Of a stretch of 37,238 nucleotides of DNA, positions 1 through 6,652 are shown one piece after another; positions within the stretch are counted from its first letter, which is position 1; each line of letters starts with the position of its first letter. Location of the stretch: positions 1 to 37,238 of the forward strand of contig JAEUHP010000182.1 of assembly GCA_016795295.1 (NCBI GenBank). Reading direction: 5' to 3'. This stretch comes from Planctomycetota bacterium. Lineage in GTDB: Bacteria > Planctomycetota > UBA1135 > UBA2386. The translations under genes were made by a program, and so were the position numbers. The notes beneath the pieces are model-generated. The model was not told the DNA's origin. It worked only from the letters and a program-made list of their open reading frames with translations, and did no database searches.

Positions 1-335
1 ACGATGCCGGCGCGCACGGCGTCGAAGGCGCCCGCGGCGGCCTGGAACGCTTCGTGGTAGGCACGCTCGCGCTCCTGCGCTTCCGCACTGCGCAGTGCCG
101 CGCTCTGTGCCGGCGACAGGCCGCGGTGGCGTTCGTCGAACGGCAGCTCAGGAATCGGCGCTTTCGCCAAGCGGACGAGCCAGCGCACGACCTGTCCCGA
201 GGACGACCCAGGATTGGCCTGGGCGGCGACGGGAGCGGCGCCGAGCAGGGCTGGATCGGACTGTGGCGACTGCGCGAGGGCGCTCGCGCCGAGCAGGGAC
301 GGGAGGAGAAGCCAATAGGTTGGAGGTGTCTTCAT
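1..335 (-). CDS. Secreted protein of unknown function, N-terminal part (cut by window edge)
   Basis: The reading frame opens with ATG at 335-333 on the minus strand and runs off the left edge without a stop; about 111 residues are visible. The first 22 residues (MKTPPTYWLLLP...SALAQ) form a typical signal peptide with an ALA-Q cleavage site. The mature part starts with a Ser/Pro/Ala-rich stretch and then becomes charged and probably helical (SPAQSAALRSAEAQERERAY), which would fit a coiled coil. No family was recognised from this fragment. It lies downstream of the amidohydrolase pair on the same strand after a 208-bp gap, so it may have its own promoter. No good Shine-Dalgarno sequence is visible before the ATG. 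The signal peptide supports this start. Confidence 0.6.
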   Translation of the reverse strand, partial: MKTPPTYWLLLPSLLGASALAQSPQSDPALLGAAPVAAQANPGSSSGQVVRWLVRLAKAPIPELPFDERHRGLSPAQSAALRSAEAQERERAYHEAFQAAAGAFDAVRAGI

Positions 336-543
336 TGCTGAGCACGGAAGAGAGCCGGGATGCTCCGGTGCTCGGTTGGTGTCGGCTGCCGTGCCCGAAG
401 TTTCCCGGCATGCAGATCGCCTGGGCGAATGGCCGGCAGGAGCACCCGCCTCCCGGCGCAGTCCCCGGGGTGCCCGGCTGCGGCGCGGCCGGCGTTGCCC
501 CGGCCACGGCGGGCGTGGCGGGGGTGCGGGTGGGTCGGACCGG

Positions 544-1770
544 TCAGCGGCCCGCGGTCGGATAGTGCCGCCCGTCGACCACGGTGCCGACGCAGTGCGT
601 CGTGTACTCGAACGGATCGCCGTCGTAGAGTGCCAGGTCCGCATCCTTGCCGACCGCGAGCGAGCCGAGCCGCGCCTCGACCTGCAACAGCCGCGCCGCG
701 TCGATCGTCAGTGCCCGCAATGCAGCTGCAGCGGGCAGGCCGTGGCCGACGGCGACGCCGGCCTCCCAGAGCACGACGCGGGTCTTGGGCACGTAGGCTT
801 CGTAGCCGCTCTGCAGCGCGAACGGCACCTGCGCGTCGCCCAGCAGCTTCGCCAGCTCCATCGTGCCATTCGCCAGATCGCCACCGGTGCGGGCCATCGC
901 CGGGTGCGGCAGCACCCAGACCCCCGCAGCCCGGATCTCCGGCAGCACGAGGTATGCTTCGGCGGCGCCGTCGAGCACGACGCGAATGCCGAACTCCTTG
1001 GCCACCCGCAGCGCCGACAGCAGATCGTGGGCACGATGCGCGGTGACCAGCAGCGGCACCTCGCCGGCGAGCACCTTCGCCAGCACGTCGAGCCCGAGAT
1101 CGACCGGGGTGGCCGCATCCCGTTGCCGCTTGGCCGCGTACTCGCGCGCCTTCTGCAGCTGCTCGCGCAGCATCGCCACGGACTTCGCGCGCGTGCCCGG
1201 CGCCTTGCCGCCGGCGGCGCGCCCCGCATCGGCAAGGCTCACGGCGACCATCGCCAAGGGCGCCACGACATCCTGCTCGACCGTGCGGCCGTGCGTCTTC
1301 ACCAGCATCGTCTGGCCACTGATCAGGGCCCCGGTGCCGTGCCCGGTGTGCACGCTGGTGATGCCGAGTCCGCGCAGCCAGCCGACCAGTTCGTCGCGTG
1401 GATGGAACGCATCGAGCGCGCGCAGTTCCGGCTGCATCGGCGACGACTTTTCGACCTGGTCCTGGTCGTGCGGCACGTTCAGGAGGCCGCTGAGGCCGAC
1501 CGTCGCATGCGCATCGATCAGGCCTGGCGTGACGACGGCGGCGCGCAGCACCGGGATGCCCGGCGGGATCGTGAGCGTCGCCGCGGCGCCGACGGCGGCG
1601 ATCTTGCCGTCGCGCACGAGCACCACCCCGTCCGTCAGTGGTTCTCCGGCCATGGTCCAGACCACGGCGCCGGCGACTGCGAATTCTTTGGCGGGTGCCG
1701 GTTGCGGCTCCTGGGGTGCCGCACCGAGCAGCAGTGCCACGGCCGCGAACAACGTGCCGCAGGTCGTCAT
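544..1770 (-). CDS. Secreted amidohydrolase-like protein with degenerate metal site
   Basis: The protein has 408 aa, an N-terminal signal peptide (MTTCGTLFAAVALLLGAAPQ) and the amidohydrolase-superfamily layout: a small beta domain (VRDGKIAAVG near 52-61), a TIM-barrel region and a C-terminal LGSLAVGKDADLALYDGDP segment. It aligns along its length with the 437-aa upstream neighbour, but the catalytic positions differ. The HxH motif is HAT (88-90), the HH pair is DG (267-268) and the HTDD motif is QSGY (320-323). It therefore probably does not hydrolyse a substrate by the family's usual metal chemistry; a binding or partner role is an inference. The start ATG overlaps the upstream stop as ATGA, so translation is probably coupled. 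An earlier in-frame start at 1797 would lie inside the upstream gene and spoil the signal peptide. Confidence 0.85.
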   Translation of the reverse strand: MTTCGTLFAAVALLLGAAPQEPQPAPAKEFAVAGAVVWTMAGEPLTDGVVLVRDGKIAAVGAAATLTIPPGIPVLRAAVVTPGLIDAHATVGLSGLLNVPHDQDQVEKSSPMQPELRALDAFHPRDELVGWLRGLGITSVHTGHGTGALISGQTMLVKTHGRTVEQDVVAPLAMVAVSLADAGRAAGGKAPGTRAKSVAMLREQLQKAREYAAKRQRDAATPVDLGLDVLAKVLAGEVPLLVTAHRAHDLLSALRVAKEFGIRVVLDGAAEAYLVLPEIRAAGVWVLPHPAMARTGGDLANGTMELAKLLGDAQVPFALQSGYEAYVPKTRVVLWEAGVAVGHGLPAAAALRALTIDAARLLQVEARLGSLAVGKDADLALYDGDPFEYTTHCVGTVVDGRHYPTAGR

Positions 1771-3080
1771 TGGCCCCCCTGCGTGCCGAAGCAGCACATC
1801 GACATGGCCTGGTCGCGCGAGGCTCCGTAGCCGCCCACCGCCATCAGACGATCCTGCGGGTCGGCGCGATCGAACACCTTCTGGCCTTCGACCCAGGTCT
1901 GCAGCACCTGCGTGTAGACCGACAGCGGATCGCCCGACAGCACCACGAAATCCGCGTCCTTGCCGACCGTCAGCGTGCCGATGCGGTCCTGCAGGTCGAG
2001 CATGCGCGCATTCGCGATGGTCACCGCCTGGAGCGCTCGGTCGCGGGCCATGCCCGCGCGCACCGCGAGCGCCGGTGAACGCAGGAACAGCCGGCTGTCG
2101 GTGATGCCGTCGTCGGTGTGGAACCCGACCAGCACACCGGCGCGGTCGAGCACGTCACCGGTCGACAACGACAGGTGCGCGGCTTCGAGTTTGCCGCCCG
2201 GAGAGTCGATCACGATCACCGAACACGGCACCTTCGCCGCGGCGATCTGTTCGGCGACCAGCCAACCTTCGCTGACGTGGTGCAGCACGCAGCGGAAGCC
2301 GAACTCCTGCTGCAGTCGCAGCACGGTCAGGATGTCGTCCTGGCGGTGCGTGTGGTGGTGGACGACCCGCTTGCCTTCGAGCACCTCGACGAGCACTTCG
2401 AGGCCGAGGTTGCGTTCGGGCAACTTGCTCGGTTCACCGGCTGCCGCGGCGACCTTCTGCTGGTAGTCGCGCGCGCGGTGGAACTGCGCCCGCACCAGCG
2501 CCGCGGCCTTGCCGCGCGTGCCGGCGAACGGCGGGTCCCGCTGCGGATTGGTGCCGTTCGCCATCTTGAGGCCGCCAGCGACGCTGCCGTCGGCGTTGCG
2601 GATGGCGAGTTCGTCGACGGTGCGGCCGTCGCGCAACTTCAGGTAGACCGTCTGCCCGGACAGCAGGTGGCCCGAGCCAGGCATCACGTTCACCGTCGTG
2701 ATGCCGCCGGCCTGCGCCTTCTGGATGCCTGGATCCCGCGGATCGATCGAATCGAGCGCGCGCACTTCGGGCTGGATCGGGCCGCTGCCATCGGCCCCGG
2801 CGACGGCGCCGATGTGCGAGTGGCTGCAGACCAGGCCGGGCATGATGGTCTGCCCCTTGGCGTCGACGACGAGGGCCTCGGGCGGCACCACCACCGCTTG
2901 CAGCGGTCCGACGGCGGTGATGCGACCGCCCTGCACGACCAGCGTGCCGTTCTCGATCGGGGCGCCGTCGATCGGCAGCAAGCGCGCGCCCACGAACGCG
3001 TGCGGCCGTTCCTGCGCGATGGCATGCGCCGCGATCGCCGTCCACGCGGCTGCCAGAGTCCAGCGTCCGAAGTGCACCAT
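1767..3080 (-). CDS. Secreted amidohydrolase, intact metal ligands
   Basis: The protein has 437 aa. A signal peptide (about residues 1-23, ending AHAIAQ) is followed by the amidohydrolase fold: VVQGGRITAVG near 48-58, MPGLVCSHSH with the HxH metal ligands at 87-89, HHHTH at 241-245, HH at 267-268, and HTDD at 321-324 carrying the catalytic Asp. The C-terminal beta domain has IGTLTVGKDADFVVLSGDP. The family hydrolyses C-N bonds in cyclic or amide substrates such as imidazolonepropionate-like compounds and Xaa-Pro dipeptides. The substrate cannot be told here, and the signal peptide puts the enzyme outside the cytoplasm. The start at 3080 was chosen because it begins the signal peptide; the frame stays open far upstream but without coding character. 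It overlaps the next gene by 4 nt and follows the CPBP gene by 86 bp. Confidence 0.9.
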   Translation of the reverse strand: MVHFGRWTLAAAWTAIAAHAIAQERPHAFVGARLLPIDGAPIENGTLVVQGGRITAVGPLQAVVVPPEALVVDAKGQTIMPGLVCSHSHIGAVAGADGSGPIQPEVRALDSIDPRDPGIQKAQAGGITTVNVMPGSGHLLSGQTVYLKLRDGRTVDELAIRNADGSVAGGLKMANGTNPQRDPPFAGTRGKAAALVRAQFHRARDYQQKVAAAAGEPSKLPERNLGLEVLVEVLEGKRVVHHHTHRQDDILTVLRLQQEFGFRCVLHHVSEGWLVAEQIAAAKVPCSVIVIDSPGGKLEAAHLSLSTGDVLDRAGVLVGFHTDDGITDSRLFLRSPALAVRAGMARDRALQAVTIANARMLDLQDRIGTLTVGKDADFVVLSGDPLSVYTQVLQTWVEGQKVFDRADPQDRLMAVGGYGASRDQAMSMCCFGTQGGQ

Positions 3081-3104
3081 GCGCAGAGCGTGTCGCCAAA
3101 GCGG

Positions 3105-3122
3105 GCCTCGCGCGAGGCTTTT
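3105..3122 (+). other. Perfect 14-nt palindrome followed by TTTT
   Basis: The palindrome gcctcgcgcgaggc (3105-3118) is followed on the plus strand by TTTT. It lies in the 86-bp gap between the CPBP gene and the first amidohydrolase, both on the minus strand. Read on the plus strand it looks like a short intrinsic terminator, which could stop antisense transcription. Read with the genes it has no U tract. Its role is uncertain and it could equally be a protein-binding palindrome. Confidence 0.3.
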
Positions 3123-3166
3123 CGGCGCCGCGCCACCCGAACCGTGCGCCACGCCGAACGGCTGGC

Positions 3167-3985
3167 TCAACCGGGGCTGCCCGAGCCGTTCCTCGGCGCT
3201 CGGCGGGTGCCGCGCACGGTGAGCCAGGTGGCGAGCGCGATGGTGCCGGCCCGCAACAGGTTGGGCCACAGTCCACCGCCCCCGGCCCCGCCGGTCGCGC
3301 CCGCGAGTTGCCAGCCGGCGTTCATCATGGCGTGCAGGAGGATGGGCACCCACAGGGTCTGCCAGCGCAGCAAGAGCCAGGCGTACCACAGCCCGCCGAG
3401 GCCGGTGACCAGCAAGGTGGGCCAGCCGGTGGCGATGCCGTCGAGGCTCCATTCGACGTGCAGCAAGGCGAACACCGCTGCGTTGCCCAGCACGGCGGCG
3501 AGCCGGCCGCGATGCTGCGGACCGAGGGCTGCGGCGGTGACGCCGACCAACAGTCCCCGGCACAGCAGTTCCTCGACCAGGGGGGCCCGAACCCAGCCGC
3601 TCCAGGCCTTGGCGAGCCAGTCGTCCGACCATGGCCCGCCGGCCGCCAGCCCCAGGCCGAGGCCGCCGAGCAGCAGCGGCGCACCGCCGAGCAGCGCAGC
3701 GCGCCGCCAGCCAGGCCGCCCACGCCGCAGGCCGATCAAATGCCGGGGCGGTTGCTGGAGCAAGCGGCCGCCAAGCCAAGCCCCCAGGGCTGCGGCCGAG
3801 AGTTGCAGGACGAGGCTGTCGAGGTTGCGCACCGCCGGCGGGACCCCGAGGTCGGCGAGCCAGCGGTGCAGGGCGACGTAGCTCGGCCATGTGCCGCGCA
3901 AGCGCACCAGGACGAAGGCGCCGACGCCGCACAGCCAAGCCGCGGCGATGGCGGCCACGGGGAGTCTGGGCCTGGCTGGTTCCAT
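3167..3985 (-). CDS. CPBP-family intramembrane protease (CAAX protease/Abi-like)
   Basis: The 272-aa protein is very hydrophobic with several predicted membrane helices (about residues 10-28, 55-75, 97-116, 145-175, 190-206 and the C-terminal part). The three signatures of the CPBP (CAAX prenyl protease 2/Abi) family are present: VEELLCR (E138-E139 and R143), FALLH (F172, H176) and HAMMN (H218, N222). These polar residues form the buried metal-type active site of glutamic intramembrane proteases. In bacteria such proteins take part in prenyl-protein processing, bacteriocin self-immunity or unknown peptide cleavage; which applies here is not visible. The start MEPARPRLPV at 3985 leaves 32 bp to the upstream stop. 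The longer open frame reaching 4198 overlaps the upstream gene and is Arg-rich, so it was rejected. It is probably co-transcribed with its neighbours from 5109 down to 544. Confidence 0.88.
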   Translation of the reverse strand: MEPARPRLPVAAIAAAWLCGVGAFVLVRLRGTWPSYVALHRWLADLGVPPAVRNLDSLVLQLSAAALGAWLGGRLLQQPPRHLIGLRRGRPGWRRAALLGGAPLLLGGLGLGLAAGGPWSDDWLAKAWSGWVRAPLVEELLCRGLLVGVTAAALGPQHRGRLAAVLGNAAVFALLHVEWSLDGIATGWPTLLVTGLGGLWYAWLLLRWQTLWVPILLHAMMNAGWQLAGATGGAGGGGLWPNLLRAGTIALATWLTVRGTRRAPRNGSGSPG

Positions 3986-4017
3986 GGCGGTAGTCTGCCG
4001 CCGGGGCGCGTCCGCGC

Positions 4018-5109
4018 CTACCGACGGGTGCGCGCGCGAGCCGCATCGGTCCAGGCGGTGCCGCCGGGGACCGCGTCGAAGGCGGCATGTTGGACGAACA
4101 ACGGGAACCAGGACAGGCCCGTGGGCACGTTCACGGTCATGGCCAGTCGGCCGCTGGCGTCCGCAACGCCGATCTGCGTCACGTCGATGCTGACCCACAG
4201 CTGGCAGCCACTGGTGCCGAGCAGTGGGTCGAGCGCGAACGGCAGGGGCTGCCCCTGGTGGACGGTGGCGCTGAAGCCGATCAGCTGCACACCCAGGGCG
4301 CCGCTCGTGTGGGTGCCGCTGGTCGTCACCAGGGTCTGGTCTTGGTTGAGGAATCGGGCGCCCATGCGCACGCCGGCGCAGCCACTGCCGAAGCGCGTGG
4401 CCCGGCCAGTGGTGAACTCCACGCCGCGCAGATCCGGCGCACCAGCCACGGCGATGGCCGGCCCGACCGTGCCGGTCGAGAGGTCGACGGCTTGCAGTGT
4501 GGTGCGACCGACCAGCAACCGGCCGCTGCTGTTCTCACTGCACAGCCACTGCAGGCCGGTTGGTCCGGAGACGCCGGGGAACGGATCGCTCGCCACGCCG
4601 GTGGTCGGGTCGATCTGCACCAGTCCGAGGTTGACGTCCCAGCCGCGCATTCCGAGCACCGTGCTGTCGAGCCCCTGCAAGCCGGTCATCCCGGTTGGGC
4701 CGATCACTGCCACTGCGCCGGTGTCTGGGTCGATGCGGATCAGTTCGTCGCTGGTGCCCTGGTCGCGGATCGCCAGCAGCTGGTCCCCCGACAAGGCCAT
4801 GCCGCGCAGGTCGCCGACGTGCAACGTGCCGAACGGCAGCGTCTCGGCGCCGGTGAACGGGTCGATCACGGCCAAGTGGTATTGGAAGTTGCCGGTGGTG
4901 CCGGTGCGGACGGTGGTCCACAAGCGGTCGTCCGGGCCGAAGCAGAGGCAGTTCTTGCCGCCGGCGCCAGAGGCGAGCAGTTGGGTGGCGCCGGTGGTGG
5001 AGTCGATGCGCAGGACTTGGCCGGTGAAGGTCACGCCGAGCAGGTCGAAGGTCTGTGCCGGGAGGGGGAGTGCCAGGAGGCCGAGCAGGGCCCGGGTCGG
5101 GAGTTGCAT
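4018..5109 (-). CDS. Secreted propeller-like protein with planctomycete-type C-terminal domain
   Basis: The 363-aa protein starts with a short signal peptide (MQLPTRALLGLLALPLPAQ). Residues of about 20-230 contain repeated short beta units built around IDPxTGxv (LRIDSTTGATQLL, AVIDPFTGAETL, IRIDPDTGAVAVIG, VQIDPTTGVASDP), as in NHL/YVTN-like beta-propellers. The last 130 or so residues begin with RFGSGCAGVRMG and contain LDPLLGTSGCQLWVSID. This matches the C-terminal domain seen in five other secreted proteins of this window. No catalytic motif is visible. The gene is divergent from the related 426-aa protein gene at 5274 and is probably the first gene of the minus-strand operon that ends with the amidohydrolases. 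Function unknown; a binding or surface role is an inference. Confidence 0.82.
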   Translation of the reverse strand: MQLPTRALLGLLALPLPAQTFDLLGVTFTGQVLRIDSTTGATQLLASGAGGKNCLCFGPDDRLWTTVRTGTTGNFQYHLAVIDPFTGAETLPFGTLHVGDLRGMALSGDQLLAIRDQGTSDELIRIDPDTGAVAVIGPTGMTGLQGLDSTVLGMRGWDVNLGLVQIDPTTGVASDPFPGVSGPTGLQWLCSENSSGRLLVGRTTLQAVDLSTGTVGPAIAVAGAPDLRGVEFTTGRATRFGSGCAGVRMGARFLNQDQTLVTTSGTHTSGALGVQLIGFSATVHQGQPLPFALDPLLGTSGCQLWVSIDVTQIGVADASGRLAMTVNVPTGLSWFPLFVQHAAFDAVPGGTAWTDAARARTRR

Positions 5110-5273
5110 ACCCGACAGGAGTCCGCATCGTCGGCGTTCTTACGTCCACTTCGCCGCGGGTCTGGCGCCCCCCCAGACCGTTCCCGCCTTGCGGGGGTGG
5201 CGCCGGGGGGCGTTCGGCGCGCGCGGGGGGGGGCGCCTGGTTACCAATGCCAACCACGCGGCTATCCCGCCCC
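5110..5273. promoter_or_regulatory. Divergent intergenic region with three hairpins and a G9 tract
   Basis: This 164-bp gap must hold the promoters of the two divergent secreted-protein genes. It contains three adjacent inverted repeats: GTCTGG/CCAGAC (5160-5178, loop of C's), CCCGC-ctt-GCGGG (5183-5195) and GCGCCG/CGGCGC (5200-5220). A run of nine G's follows at 5225-5233, 40 bp before the start at 5274. No convincing -35/-10 pair was found on either strand. The hairpins could act in the RNA leaders or as operator sites. Confidence 0.45.
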
Positions 5274-6554
5274 ATGAAGGGTCTCGCCGCTGCCTTGCTG
5301 ACCACGACTCTGCTGGCCCAAACCCCGACCTACCCGCACCTCGTGCTGGTCCAGCCGGGCGGTGCCAGCCCAGCGACGCTGATTCTGTCGGTCGACACCA
5401 CCTCCGGCGTCGTGCTGCCGCTCGCCGGGTTTCCCTCGGACAGCTTGCCCCCGCTGGCGATCACGATCGACCCGTACAACGGCGACCCGCTGCTCGCACT
5501 CGGCTTCGGCGCGCTGTCGCGGTTGGTGCGCCTGCAGGCGAACGGTGCCGGGTTCCTCGAAGTCCATCTGGCCGACGTGCCCGGAGTGGTCACCGGCCTC
5601 GCCGTGCAGCAGGACCGCTTGCTGGCGACGGTCGATGGCAGCTCCGGGGGGCTCTACCGGCTGCCGCGGCGCGGTGGCTCGGCGCAGCTCGTCCATGCGC
5701 AGCCCAATGCGACGGCGCTGCACGGTTACGGCCCGTATGGCACCGTGGCACTGCTCGGTTGGACCGGTCGCCCGGGCAGCGGTGCCATCGACTCCGGAGT
5801 CGTGCTCGTCGACTGCGACACCGGGCAGGCGGTGCTCGGCCCGCACACCTTTCCGAATCCTGCTGGCCTGACCCTGAATGGCGCGTTCGACCTGCCGACC
5901 GGTGTGCCGCGGCAGCTGTTGTCGTTCGCCGATGGCACGTTCGCGCTGTTTGCCGGCCTGATCGGCCCGCCGCAGCCGGTGCCGACCGCGCCGGCGATCC
6001 CGCCTGGTGGCGCGGTGGCGATGCATCAGGTCGCGGCGTACTCGTTCGCCCCCCTGGTCCTCGGCGGCAGTGCGTTTCCGTTCCTCTACGAAGTCGACCC
6101 GTGGACCGGCAACGTGTCGCTGCGCTCGCCGGCGCTGCCGGGCACGCCGATCGATTTCGCCGCAGGACTCGAGCGGGGCGCGCAGAGCCTCGAATATCGG
6201 GCGCGGTGCGGCCCGGTGCTCCTGTGGCACAACGTGCAGGGCATCCCGCAGCCCGGGAACACGCTCACGATCGGCCTGCAGGGCCTCCCCAACGACCATG
6301 GCGTGCTCGTGCTCGGCTTGTCGGACTTCGCGGGCAGCGGCGCGCCGTTGCCGCTGCCCGGTGGCTGCGAGCTCGACGTGACGCCCGATGCGGTCGTGGT
6401 GCGCCTGACCGATGCCCTCGGCGTGGCGAGCCAGCCGATCGCCGTGCCCCCGGGCACCGGCTTCCTCGGTGTGAGCCTGTTTGCGCAGTGGTTGCACTTC
6501 GCTCCGTTCGCCATCTCGGTGTCGGGAGCGCTCGTGCACCGGATCGACCTCTGA
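5274..6554 (+). CDS. Secreted propeller-like protein with planctomycete-type C-terminal domain
   Basis: The 426-aa protein starts with a signal peptide (MKGLAAALLTTTLLAQ, ending at residue 16). Residues of about 17-300 carry propeller-like strands with repeated calculated-value motifs (ITIDPYNGDPLLALGFG, VLVDCDTGQAVLGP, YEVDPWTGNVSLRSP), similar to the 363-aa divergent neighbour. The C-terminal 120 residues start with YRARCGPVLLW and contain LPLPGGCELDV and FLGVSLFAQW, the domain shared by the other secreted proteins here. Start choice: the frame is open back to 5055, but that part is Gly/Arg-rich non-coding sequence and the signal peptide starts at 5274. No clear Shine-Dalgarno sequence precedes it. 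No enzyme motif was found. The similarity to the gene across the divergent promoter suggests an old inverted duplication. Confidence 0.8.
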   Translation: MKGLAAALLTTTLLAQTPTYPHLVLVQPGGASPATLILSVDTTSGVVLPLAGFPSDSLPPLAITIDPYNGDPLLALGFGALSRLVRLQANGAGFLEVHLADVPGVVTGLAVQQDRLLATVDGSSGGLYRLPRRGGSAQLVHAQPNATALHGYGPYGTVALLGWTGRPGSGAIDSGVVLVDCDTGQAVLGPHTFPNPAGLTLNGAFDLPTGVPRQLLSFADGTFALFAGLIGPPQPVPTAPAIPPGGAVAMHQVAAYSFAPLVLGGSAFPFLYEVDPWTGNVSLRSPALPGTPIDFAAGLERGAQSLEYRARCGPVLLWHNVQGIPQPGNTLTIGLQGLPNDHGVLVLGLSDFAGSGAPLPLPGGCELDVTPDAVVVRLTDALGVASQPIAVPPGTGFLGVSLFAQWLHFAPFAISVSGALVHRIDL

Positions 6555-6652
6555 GGCCGCCAGGCGTTCGTCGAGGCGGTGTCGAGACGAACGCCATGCA
6601 ATCCCACCACATCGCCAAGAACCAACTGCCGCCCGCAAGACACAAAACTGCC

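Noticed and set aside
148..507. 119-codon minus-strand frame between the first two genes
   Set aside because: It overlaps the N-terminal part of the signal-peptide gene at 1-335 in another frame and has no coding character.
3308..6652. Open frame of over 1100 codons ahead of the 869-aa protein
   Set aside because: It covers minus-strand genes in a shadow frame, is Arg/Pro/Gln-rich and has no signal of its own. The real gene starts with a signal peptide at 6653.
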